NCBI GenBank assembly: GCA_964581095.1
Contig: CAZONK010000010.1
Location: 1 to 30,508, forward strand
Source: SZUA-230 sp964581095
GTDB lineage: Bacteria > Bacteroidota > Bacteroidia > Cytophagales > Cyclobacteriaceae
DNA: 30,508 bases
Direction of reading: 5' to 3'
A program made the translations under genes and the position numbers. The notes under the pieces were generated by a model that saw only the letters and a list, made by a program, of their open reading frames with translations, ran no database searches and was not told the origin of the DNA. Positions 18,052 through 25,743 of the stretch are shown here, one piece after another; position 1 is the stretch's first letter; each line of letters starts with the position of its first letter.

Positions 18052-18105
18052 TTACCAACATTAATATACGCATTTATCCTCACATTATCCACATAGTTAT
18101 CAACA
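18052..18105 (+). promoter_or_regulatory. Cluster of DnaA-box-like nonamers between dnaB and mpl
   Basis: A perfect TTATCCACA at 18085-18093 is flanked by two one-mismatch copies in the same orientation, TTATCCTCA (18074-18082) and TTATCAACA (18097-18105). A two-mismatch TTACCAACA lies at 18052-18060. Start-to-start spacings are 22, 11 and 12 bp, about one or two helical turns, so the boxes lie on one face of the DNA. The cluster sits in an AT-rich divergent intergenic region next to the replicative helicase gene. It could be part of oriC, a DnaA titration site, or DnaA-dependent control of dnaB/mpl. Confidence 0.5.
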
Positions 18106-18128
18106 ATCGCATCGAGTATATCTTTTGA

Positions 18129-18159
18129 TTTGTGGCTGTTTTATTTTATCGTATTTTTG
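18129..18159 (+). promoter_or_regulatory. Putative promoter of mpl (TTTG-N19-TATTTTTG)
   Basis: TTTG at 18129-18132 and TATTTTTG at 18152-18159 are separated by 19 nt, an exact fit to the -33 TTTG / -7 TAnnTTTG promoter described in Bacteroides and Flavobacterium. Transcription would start near 18165, downstream of the in-frame GTG at 18132 and about 24 nt before the TTG at 18189, supporting the latter as the start codon. Confidence 0.6.
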
Positions 18160-18188
18160 ATCTGAAAATAAAATTAAAATATACAACA

Positions 18189-19550
18189 TTGAGAATACAT
18201 TTTATATCTATTGGGGGAAGCCTTATGCATAGCCTTGCGATTGCATTAAAGCAGCGAGGGCATGAAATATCCGGAAGTGATGATGAAATTTATGATCCAT
18301 CAAGAACCAATCTTGAAAAACATAGTCTTTTACCCGAAAATGAAGGATGGGATACAAATAATATCAATAAAGATCTGGATGCAGTTATTGTAGGTATGCA
18401 TGCACGTGAGGATAATCCTGAACTGCAAAAAGCGCAGGAACTGGATTTGAAAATATATTCAGCTCCGGAATTTATTTACCTTCAGTCAGAAAATAAGCAA
18501 AGGATTGTAATTGGTGGTAGTCATGGTAAGTCCTCTATTGTTTCAATGATCATTCACGTTCTCAATTATTTTGAACATGAGTTTGACTTTGCATTGGGTG
18601 CCCATCTTAACGGTTTTGAAAATATGGTCCAGCTTACCGATGCACCTGTAATTGTAATTGAAGGTGATGAGTACCTGTCATCTCCGGTGGATCCAACTCC
18701 AAAATTTCTCCATTATCAACATCACATTGGATTGATAAGTGGGATTTCATGGGACCATATAAATGTGTTTCCATCCGAAAATGACTATGTAAGGCAATTT
18801 GATTCATTTGCGGATGCTACACCAAAAGGTGGAAGCATTATCTACTGCGAAGAAGATTCACTTGCTGTAGTAATAGGAAGTAAAGAGAGAATGGATGTAC
18901 GAAGCATAAAATATAACACGCACCCTTCTTTGATTGAAGATGGGAAAACATTTTTATTAAATGGAGAAGAACGGGTTCCAATCCAAATATTTGGCAGACA
19001 CAACCTTCAGAATATATCCGGGGCCATGAGTATAACTAACCGGTTGGGCATTACAAAAGATGATTTTTACGAAGCAATACAAAGCTTTAAAGGAACTGAT
19101 ACACGACTTGAATTGATTGATTCCTCAGATGTATCTTCAGTTTTTGTTGACTTTGCTCACGCACCTTCAAAGGTTCTTGCAAGTACATTGGCTGTAAAGG
19201 AACAGTTTCCTGATCGTGAATTAATTGCCTGCCTTGAATTGCATACATTCAGCAGTTTGAATAAGACATTTCTCAAAAATTATAAAGATGGTTTGCGTTT
19301 TGCCAATTTCCCTTTGGTATATTTTAATCCAAAAACAATTAAACAAAAGCAATTGGAACCAATAAGCGAAGCAGATGTAAAGCAAGCTTTTGGCAGTGAA
19401 AGCATGCAAGTATTTACTGACAAAAATGAATTGGAAAAGTGGTTGTTTGCACAAAAATGGGAACATAAAAACCTGCTACTGATGAGTTCCGGTACTTTCG
19501 ACCATCTGGATATTACGAAACTGGCCAACCATATTGTGAATGAAGCTTAA
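18189..19550 (+). CDS. mpl: UDP-N-acetylmuramate:L-Ala-gamma-D-Glu-meso-DAP ligase (murein peptide recycling)
   Basis: 453-aa Mur-ligase-family enzyme joining recycled tripeptide from old peptidoglycan to UDP-MurNAc. It begins MRIHFISIGGSLMHSLAIAL, the conserved Mpl N-terminus with its UDP-binding Gly loop. I use the TTG at 18189: alignment with that N-terminus and the promoter at 18129-18159 both exclude the GTG at 18132, whose extra 19 residues look untranslated. The ATP P-loop reads GGSHGKSSI (about residues 109-117), with Ser where most Mur ligases have Thr. VIEGDEYLSSPVDPTPKFLH is the central Mpl signature; GRHNLQNISGA and DFAHAPSKV follow. Implies a meso-DAP peptidoglycan. Its last 11 nt overlap the start of the exonuclease gene. 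Confidence 0.93.
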   Translation: MRIHFISIGGSLMHSLAIALKQRGHEISGSDDEIYDPSRTNLEKHSLLPENEGWDTNNINKDLDAVIVGMHAREDNPELQKAQELDLKIYSAPEFIYLQSENKQRIVIGGSHGKSSIVSMIIHVLNYFEHEFDFALGAHLNGFENMVQLTDAPVIVIEGDEYLSSPVDPTPKFLHYQHHIGLISGISWDHINVFPSENDYVRQFDSFADATPKGGSIIYCEEDSLAVVIGSKERMDVRSIKYNTHPSLIEDGKTFLLNGEERVPIQIFGRHNLQNISGAMSITNRLGITKDDFYEAIQSFKGTDTRLELIDSSDVSSVFVDFAHAPSKVLASTLAVKEQFPDRELIACLELHTFSSLNKTFLKNYKDGLRFANFPLVYFNPKTIKQKQLEPISEADVKQAFGSESMQVFTDKNELEKWLFAQKWEHKNLLLMSSGTFDHLDITKLANHIVNEA

Positions 19551-20340
19551 CCTCAAAAATCCGCTTGTTTTTTTTGATCTTGAAACAACCGGAACAAGCA
19601 TATCAAAAGACAGGATTGTGGAGTTTTCCTTCATAAAAATGATGCCCGACGGCGAGCGCGTTACTTTGACAAAAAGGATTAATCCATCCATACCCATTCC
19701 AAATGAAGTCAGCCTGATTCATGGTATTTATGATAAGGATGTTGCTGATAAACCGACCTTTAAGGAAATTGCAAAAGAACTGGCCAAATACCTCGAAGGA
19801 GCAGATTTATCAGGTTATAATATTCTAAAATTTGATGTTCCTGTTCTTGTTGAGGAGTTTCTCAGGGCCGATGTACCTTTTAGTATAAGTAAAAGAAAGA
19901 TGGTGGATTCTCAAAAGATATTCCACTACATGGAAAAGAGAAACCTTACAGCTGCTTATAAATTTTACTGCGATAAAACACTTGAGAATGCTCATTCAGC
20001 AGAAGCAGATACCATAGCAAGCCTGGAGGTTCTCGAAGCCCAGGTAGAAAAATACGATGGCGATACTGTTACTGACAATCTTGGTAAAACTGTGGGTACT
20101 ATTACCAATAATATCGATTCCCTTCACAATCTCACCCTGTCGAATTTTGTTGACCTTGCAGGAAGGATGGTCGAAAAAAGTGGGGAAATTGTATTTAATT
20201 TTGGGAAATACCGTGGAAATAAAGTTGAAGATATATTTCGAAAAGATCCTTCTTATTACGACTGGATAATGAAAAGCGACTTCCCTCTGGATACCAAGCG
20301 CAAGTTAACAGAAATAAAACTTAAAGGGTTTAAACAATAA
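19540..20340 (+). CDS. DnaQ-like 3'-5' exonuclease with C-terminal ExoX-type domain
   Basis: 266-aa DEDDh exonuclease. ExoI motif FFDLETTG (catalytic D13 and E15), ExoII NILKFDVPVL (D99), ExoIII AHSAEADTIAS (H152 and D157). Residues about 215-262 (FNFGKYRGNKVEDIFRKDPS then YYDWIM) match the small C-terminal domain of ExoX-like nucleases that binds DNA ends. The architecture suits a stand-alone repair or processing exonuclease rather than the polymerase III epsilon subunit, though automated annotation often says the latter. Start overlaps the end of mpl by 11 nt, so the two are cotranscribed. Confidence 0.9.
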   Translation: MKLNLKNPLVFFDLETTGTSISKDRIVEFSFIKMMPDGERVTLTKRINPSIPIPNEVSLIHGIYDKDVADKPTFKEIAKELAKYLEGADLSGYNILKFDVPVLVEEFLRADVPFSISKRKMVDSQKIFHYMEKRNLTAAYKFYCDKTLENAHSAEADTIASLEVLEAQVEKYDGDTVTDNLGKTVGTITNNIDSLHNLTLSNFVDLAGRMVEKSGEIVFNFGKYRGNKVEDIFRKDPSYYDWIMKSDFPLDTKRKLTEIKLKGFKQ

Positions 20341-20393
20341 AAGGGTTTCACTTTTTAGATCTTTTACCTTTCTGTCGAATAACCAGATTAATG

Positions 20394-20424
20394 TTTCAGG
20401 CTAGCTAGTCTTACATTAACTTTG
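20394..20424 (+). promoter_or_regulatory. Putative promoter upstream of the desaturase remnant
   Basis: TAACTTTG (20417-20424) is an exact -7 TAnnTTTG match. TTTC (20394-20397) lies 19 nt upstream as a one-mismatch -33. The gap 20341-20446 otherwise shows no coding remnant of the missing desaturase N-terminus. Confidence 0.4.
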
Positions 20425-20446
20425 TAAATTATTATTATTTATAATA

Positions 20447-21061
20447 GTGGAAAAACAAATACGACGGAGACCTGAATTGGAAAGCGAAATTGGTTTTTGG
20501 TACTCCCATGTGGGGTGGATAATAGGACCAGATTATAAGAAGACACGATTTGATCTTATCAAAGATTATGCAAAATACCCTGAACTACAGTGGTTGAATA
20601 AACACTACTTATTTCCACCTGTTGTTCTTATGGTATTGGCTTATCCAGTGGGAGGATATGTTAATAGTAGAGGGGGTAGTTCGCAATTCGCGACCGCGGG
20701 CCTTTCTACATTAGTGGTTGGGTTTTTCACAAGTACCGTATTTTTATTCCATGGCACTTTTTCCATAAATTCCCTCATGCACATGATCGGCAAAAAACGT
20801 TATGAATGCCACGATGAATCAAAAAACAGTTTAGTGTTAGCATTGATAACACTTGGGGAAGGGTGGCACAATAATCATCACTACTATCAGTCATCAGTAC
20901 GACAGGGATTCTTTTGGTGGGAAGTTGATATTACCTTCTATATTCTAAAAATCATGTCCTTGCTTGGAATTATATGGGATTTACGACCGGTTCCCCTGCA
21001 CATTAAATATTCCAAAAACAAAGAAGAAGCACAACTGTTTGCTCAACAAAAGAAATTTTGA
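20447..21061 (+). pseudogene. Acyl-CoA/fatty acid desaturase, N-terminal half missing
   Basis: 204 aa from a GTG. The sequence from residue about 15 on is the C-terminal half of a membrane delta-9-type acyl-CoA desaturase: GFWYSHVGWI, two membrane segments around residues 58-105, and the third histidine box EGWHNNHHYYQSS. The family normally places about 150 residues before GFWYSHVGW, including the first two boxes (HRxxSH and HHRxHH). These are absent here, and only 106 bp separate this frame from the preceding gene, so the diiron site cannot be completed. I read it as a 5'-deleted remnant. The intact remainder of the frame and a promoter-like site upstream suggest recent damage, or expression as a partial protein. 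The acyltransferase gene follows 19 nt downstream. Confidence 0.72.
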
Positions 21062-21080
21062 AATCCAATAAACTCCTGGT

Positions 21081-21803
21081 ATGATATCCTGGTTCAGATT
21101 TTTTCTTATAGCCTTATGGTCATTTGTAGTAGTTGGATTGTCCATGATCCTGATGCTGGTATTATTCAATAAAAATATACCCCTGATAATGGCGCGAACC
21201 ATCTGGTCACCGGGAATGCTTTTTATTGCTGGTGCTAAGCTCGAAATACTGGGCATAGAAAACTTTGATATTACAAATCCCAATCCGGTAATTATCGTTG
21301 CAAATCACACATCATACATGTATATACCCATTGTATGCAGATCAATACCGGTAAATCTACATTTTACGGCTAAAAGCCAGGTAAAAAAAATGCCTGTTTT
21401 CGGTATTTACATGCAGGCAACCGGAATGATTTTTATTGATAGATCAGATAAGGATAAAGCGATTCAAAGCATAAGTGAGGCTGCCAAACTTATCCGGGAA
21501 GGAAAAAATGTAATAATTTATCCGGAAGGGAGGAGAAGTACAAATGGGCAGGTGGCTCAATTTAAGAAAGGTGCATTTCATCTCGCCGTAAAATCCGGGG
21601 CTGATATAGTACCTCTTGCAATTGAAGGGGCAGATAATGTCTGGCCCAAAGTTCCATTTAAAATTATTCCCGGGCGAATTAAGGCAACCATCGGACACAG
21701 GATACCCGCATCAAATTACGGAGAAGATAAAATCAATGAATATGCAAAATTTACGCATTCAGAAATGGAAAGGATGCTTGGCAAAGAACATCAGCCAGCG
21801 TAA
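21081..21803 (+). CDS. PlsC-type 1-acyl-sn-glycerol-3-phosphate acyltransferase, HX4D Asp replaced by Tyr
   Basis: 240-aa membrane-associated acyltransferase that would make phosphatidic acid from lysophosphatidic acid. One or two N-terminal membrane helices (residues 5-50), then the acyltransferase blocks: VANHTSYMYIPI (75-84), FTAKSQVKKMPVFG, GMIFIDRSDKDKAI, and YPEGRRSTNGQ (147-157) with FKKGAFHLA and VPLAIEG. In the family the first block is NHxSxxD, His and Asp forming the charge relay. Here residue 81 is Tyr (codon TAT, 21321-21323) where GAT for Asp is expected, one base away; PEGTRS reads PEGRRS. It is either inactive, altered, or a sequencing error. Follows the truncated desaturase; its end overlaps the convergent dehydrogenase gene by 13 nt. 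Confidence 0.88.
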   Translation: MISWFRFFLIALWSFVVVGLSMILMLVLFNKNIPLIMARTIWSPGMLFIAGAKLEILGIENFDITNPNPVIIVANHTSYMYIPIVCRSIPVNLHFTAKSQVKKMPVFGIYMQATGMIFIDRSDKDKAIQSISEAAKLIREGKNVIIYPEGRRSTNGQVAQFKKGAFHLAVKSGADIVPLAIEGADNVWPKVPFKIIPGRIKATIGHRIPASNYGEDKINEYAKFTHSEMERMLGKEHQPA

Positions 21804-22963
21804 CTAATCCTGTAAATAACATCAGCATAATCATCAGATACCAACATGGATCCATCGGGTAAAATATAAACATCAACTGGCCTACCCCACGCAGCCTGGG
21901 TGGTATTATTCAACCATCCATCTGCGAATACATCATAACTAACAGCTTTATTATCTGAAAGTTGTACCTGCATTAAACGATATCCGATCTTCCTGGTCCT
22001 GTTCCATGAACCATGCTCTGCTATGAATATCCTGTTTTTGTAAATCGGTGGGAATTGGACTCCTGTATAAAACTTAAGACCAAGGGGAGCAACATGTGGT
22101 CCAAGTGTTTTTGCAGGTGGTTCAAAATTCGCACAGTTCTTATCTTTTCCAAATTCAGGATCAAGTAAGGTATCTCCATGACAATAAGGATAACCAAAAT
22201 GCATTCCTATCTGTGGGGCAGTATTTAATTCACATGGTGGAATATCATCCCCCAACATATCACGTCCGTTATCTGTAAACCATAATTCCCCTGTTACAGG
22301 ATGCCATGTGAAGCCCACGGAGTTTCTAATTCCACTTGCAAAAACTTCAACATTCGTACCATCAGGATCCATTCGGGTAATTGTAGCATACATCTTGCTT
22401 GCATCGGGTTCACAGATGTTGCAGGGTGCTCCCACAGGAACATATAATTTGCCATCGGGGCCGAAAGCAATATATTTCCAGCCATGATGTGTATCTTCCG
22501 GATAATTATCATAAATAACCTCCGGGGCAGGGGGATTTTCAAGATTATTTTCAATATCACGGTATCGTAGAATCTTGTTTACTGCGGCTACGTACAAATC
22601 GCCGTTTCGGAAAGCTACACCATTTGGCATATTTAAATCCTCATCAATAATATATTGTTTGTCTGCAACAAAATCATTGTTCTCATCAACCAGGGCATAA
22701 ATCTTGTCTCCATTCCTGTTTCCAACAAACACTATTCCTGATGGGCTAACTACAATTGACCGGGCGTTATTTACGCTTGCATAAATACTAATCTCAAATC
22801 CATCAGGAAGATTTATTTCATGAAGTGGCAAATCAGGTAAAGGAGAAGCTTTAAATCCGCTTGTTTTTATTTCTTCCATTGATGGAGGATCGTCAGAACT
22901 ACAATTTGTAAAAATTAGTAAAACACTAAATACCAGTGAAAATATGGTTACCATTTTGTTCAT
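21791..22963 (-). CDS. PQQ-dependent sugar/sorbosone dehydrogenase-like lipoprotein
   Basis: 390 aa. Leader ends IFTNCSS, so a lipidated Cys near residue 21 anchors it outside the inner membrane. The mature part is a six-bladed propeller of the soluble glucose/L-sorbosone dehydrogenase family: LPDGFEISIYASVNNARSIV, HHGWKYIAFGPDGKLYVPVG with the likely active-site His, FASGIRNSVGFTWHPVTGEL, TDNGRDMLGDD, IAEHGSWNRTRKIGYR and WGRPVDVYILPDGSMLVSDD. Family enzymes oxidise sugars or aldehydes with PQQ; substrate and cofactor are not proven here. A weak minus-strand promoter-like pair (TTTC-N19-TATCTTTA, near 22987-23017) lies upstream. Confidence 0.88.
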   Translation of the reverse strand: MNKMVTIFSLVFSVLLIFTNCSSDDPPSMEEIKTSGFKASPLPDLPLHEINLPDGFEISIYASVNNARSIVVSPSGIVFVGNRNGDKIYALVDENNDFVADKQYIIDEDLNMPNGVAFRNGDLYVAAVNKILRYRDIENNLENPPAPEVIYDNYPEDTHHGWKYIAFGPDGKLYVPVGAPCNICEPDASKMYATITRMDPDGTNVEVFASGIRNSVGFTWHPVTGELWFTDNGRDMLGDDIPPCELNTAPQIGMHFGYPYCHGDTLLDPEFGKDKNCANFEPPAKTLGPHVAPLGLKFYTGVQFPPIYKNRIFIAEHGSWNRTRKIGYRLMQVQLSDNKAVSYDVFADGWLNNTTQAAWGRPVDVYILPDGSMLVSDDYADVIYRISYAG

Positions 22964-23031
22964 GATTATAGATTAATTTGTGAAGATAAAGATATTTCCC
23001 TGATCTGTAGAATGAAAATAACTTTCATGGG

Positions 23032-23039
23032 TAAGTTTG
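23032..23039 (+). promoter_or_regulatory. -7-like element abutting the ABC-F start codon
   Basis: TAAGTTTG is an exact TAnnTTTG match ending 4 nt before the ATG at 23044. If used, transcription would begin at or next to the start codon, giving a leaderless mRNA. No TTTG lies at the right -33 distance, so it may be chance. Confidence 0.3.
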
Positions 23040-23043
23040 TAAA

Positions 23044-24963
23044 ATGGTTTCGATCAATAATATCTCATATTTCATTGGCGGGCGTCCTCTATATAAAGAT
23101 GCTTCCATGCATATTTCTTCGAGGGATAAAATAGGCCTCATAGGGCTGAACGGAACCGGTAAAACAACTCTCTTACGTTTGATTACCAAAGAATATTCAC
23201 CGGATTCGGGTACAATAGAAAGTGGTAAAAATTGCAGCATAGGATTTCTGAACCAGGATCTGTTATCGTATGAAACTGATGACAGTATTCTGACGGTAGC
23301 CATGAGTGCGTTTGAAGAAGCACAGGAGTTGCTACGAAAAATAGAATCAGTGCTAGAAAAACTAGAATCTGATTATAACGATAAACTTGTAGAACAACTT
23401 ACTAAGTATCAGGAGAAATACGAATCCCTGGAAGGATATACGTTGCAAGCAAAAACAGAAGAAATTCTTGAAGGGATTGGATTCTCAACTGCTGATCTTC
23501 ATCGTCCGCTTAAAGAGTTTTCGGGAGGATGGAGAATGCGGGTAATGCTCGCAAAATTACTTCTCGAAAAACCAAGTCTCTTGTTGATGGACGAACCTAC
23601 CAATCACCTTGATCTCCCGTCAATAGAATGGATAGAAAATTATCTCAACAACTACGAAGGCGCCTACATTATCGTATCTCATGATAGAAATTTCCTGAAC
23701 AACACGACCCAAATTACGGCAGAGGTTACAAACCAGGACCTGGTAGTCTATGAAGGAAATTTTGACTTTTATATGAAAGAAAAAATTCTCCGGGATGAAA
23801 TTCAACGCAATTCGTATCAGAACCAGCAACAAAAAATTAAACAAACAGAGCGGTTCATAACACGTTTCAGGGCAAAATCAACAAAAGCCAGGCAGGTGCA
23901 GTCAAAAATTAAATCACTGGACAGAATGGACAAAATTGATGATATTATCGATTCAAATCCAATAGTAAATTTCAGGTTTGATTTCAAACAAAATTCCGGG
24001 CGGCATGTGATTCAACTTGAAAACGTTACAAAATCGTATGGAGAACTGACCATTTTTAAAAACACAACCGCCAGGATTGAACGAGGAGATAAGATTGCAC
24101 TCATTGGAGCCAACGGCAGAGGTAAGTCCACACTTCTTCGCATGATTGATGGTACAGAAATATTGCAGGAAGGAAATTGCGTAGAAGGATACAATGTAAA
24201 TAAGGGATTTTATGCACAGCATCAACTCGATGGACTGAATCTCGAAAATGAAATTCTGGACGAATTAAAGCAGGAAGGTTCCGGAAAAACTGAGCAGGAA
24301 CTGCGGAACACGCTTGGTTGTTTTTTATTTTCAGATGATGATGTATTCAAGAAAATAAAAGTTCTTTCCGGAGGTGAAAAATCCAGGGTTGCGTTAGCAA
24401 AAACATTGATCTCTGAATGTAACTTTCTACTTTTGGATGAGCCAACAAACCATCTCGATTTTCAATCGGAAAACATTTTAATCCAGGCGCTTCAACAATA
24501 CCGGGGAACTTTCATTATTGTTTCTCACAATCGGCACTTTTTATCACAAACAGCAAATAAAATATGGTATATCGAGAATCATGAAATCAAGGAATATCCT
24601 GGCACATTTGACGAATATCACTACTGGTTCGAGAAAAATAATCAGGAGAAAAGTGTTCCTTCAAAACCAAAAGAGAAAGCAGCTCCTGTGAAAAATACAA
24701 AGAAAAAAAGATCGGAAAAATCCGGAATGAGCGATTATCAGATTACACAATTAAAAACAGAACTTATAAAAATAGAATCCAAAATAGAGATTCTGGAAAA
24801 AGAAGTTAAAGAATTAGAAAGTCAGCTCTCCACACAGGAAATATATGCCAACGTTGATTTGCTTCAGGAAGCCACTGTTGCATACAAGGAGGCAAAAGAC
24901 ACCCTGGATGAAGTTACAAAAGTATGGGAATCAGTTGTTCAAATGATTGATGATAACTCTTGA
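23044..24963 (+). CDS. ABC-F family ATPase (ribosome-associated, Uup/YheS-like)
   Basis: 639-aa soluble protein with two ABC domains and no membrane part. Domain 1: Walker A GLNGTGKTTLL (residues 34-44), signature FSGGWRMRV (159-167), Walker B LLLMDEPTNHLD. An interdomain linker with RFRAKSTKARQVQSKIKSLD (about 274-293) is the P-site tRNA-interaction motif of ABC-F proteins. Domain 2: GANGRGKSTLL (355-365), LSGGEKSRVALAK and FLLLDEPTNHLD. A Lys-rich linker and C-terminal coiled coil (about 565-635) place it in the Uup/YheS-like group. ABC-F proteins act on stalled or initiating ribosomes; some give antibiotic resistance, but nothing here points to that. Convergent with the barrel protein gene. 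Confidence 0.93.
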   Translation: MVSINNISYFIGGRPLYKDASMHISSRDKIGLIGLNGTGKTTLLRLITKEYSPDSGTIESGKNCSIGFLNQDLLSYETDDSILTVAMSAFEEAQELLRKIESVLEKLESDYNDKLVEQLTKYQEKYESLEGYTLQAKTEEILEGIGFSTADLHRPLKEFSGGWRMRVMLAKLLLEKPSLLLMDEPTNHLDLPSIEWIENYLNNYEGAYIIVSHDRNFLNNTTQITAEVTNQDLVVYEGNFDFYMKEKILRDEIQRNSYQNQQQKIKQTERFITRFRAKSTKARQVQSKIKSLDRMDKIDDIIDSNPIVNFRFDFKQNSGRHVIQLENVTKSYGELTIFKNTTARIERGDKIALIGANGRGKSTLLRMIDGTEILQEGNCVEGYNVNKGFYAQHQLDGLNLENEILDELKQEGSGKTEQELRNTLGCFLFSDDDVFKKIKVLSGGEKSRVALAKTLISECNFLLLDEPTNHLDFQSENILIQALQQYRGTFIIVSHNRHFLSQTANKIWYIENHEIKEYPGTFDEYHYWFEKNNQEKSVPSKPKEKAAPVKNTKKKRSEKSGMSDYQITQLKTELIKIESKIEILEKEVKELESQLSTQEIYANVDLLQEATVAYKEAKDTLDEVTKVWESVVQMIDDNS

Positions 24964-24987
24964 TACGTATCCTGTTAACCAATTAGA

Positions 24988-25743
24988 TTAGAATGTCATT
25001 CCAAAAGTGAAAGTGATATTCCTGAACTGATGCTTTTCAATCGTATCGAATCCCTGACTATCCCACCAACCAATGTTGGCGTATTCAATTTCTGATGACT
25101 GGTGTTTATAAGCCAGGTTTAGAGAAAAGTTTGAGTGGATATTTCTAAAAGTGAGTCCTGCCCCCAGTTCCCAATAAGCCCCGCCACGGATATTTACAAT
25201 ATTGCTCCATTCTTCGTTGCTATTTTTTACCCACAAAGGGGAATATCCCACATTGGCAAACAACGTTGGAACCACATGTTTTTTTCCGATATCTACACGT
25301 GTGCCAAGATATACCGGGGCTGCAGATATTTCTAAATATCGATCGATACCCACTCCAATACCTATTTTATAATTTGAATTGATCCGATACCCATTGAGGG
25401 TGTGTAAATTCCAGTCAAGGCCTTCCCATCCGCCGTTTCCCCCTGTACTTATAAATGTAAATCCAATGGAAGTATAGTTGAAATAACCGTTCCGCTGATC
25501 GGCAAACGACTGATATGAATAAGAATTATTTTTAAACTTATATATTTGATCGAACGGAATAGTAATTTCCTCACCCTGGATTATCCGCAACTTGATATAA
25601 TCATCGGATACCATTTCAATTACTTCCCCTTCAATTTTATTCCCATTTTTAAGCCTGATTTTTGCCACGTCCGATTGCGAATAAGCAACAGTTGTAACCG
25701 ATAATAAAACAATCGATAACTGTATATTTAAAAGACTTTTCAT
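24988..25743 (-). CDS. Exported small-domain plus beta-barrel protein, function unknown
   Basis: 251 aa with a cleavable signal peptide (leader ends TVAYSQ, about residue 23). Residues 26-75 (IRLKNGNKIEGEVIEMVSDD then YIKLRI) form a small SH3/Sm-like beta domain seen at the N-terminus of many Bacteroidota envelope proteins. From about 90 on, alternating polar/aromatic strands end in RNITFTFGMTF, a typical outer-membrane barrel C-terminus with terminal Phe. I do not recognise a named family. The start overlaps the LVIVD lipoprotein stop by 4 nt (ATGA), so it is coexpressed with that gene. Confidence 0.78.
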   Translation of the reverse strand: MKSLLNIQLSIVLLSVTTVAYSQSDVAKIRLKNGNKIEGEVIEMVSDDYIKLRIIQGEEITIPFDQIYKFKNNSYSYQSFADQRNGYFNYTSIGFTFISTGGNGGWEGLDWNLHTLNGYRINSNYKIGIGVGIDRYLEISAAPVYLGTRVDIGKKHVVPTLFANVGYSPLWVKNSNEEWSNIVNIRGGAYWELGAGLTFRNIHSNFSLNLAYKHQSSEIEYANIGWWDSQGFDTIEKHQFRNITFTFGMTF

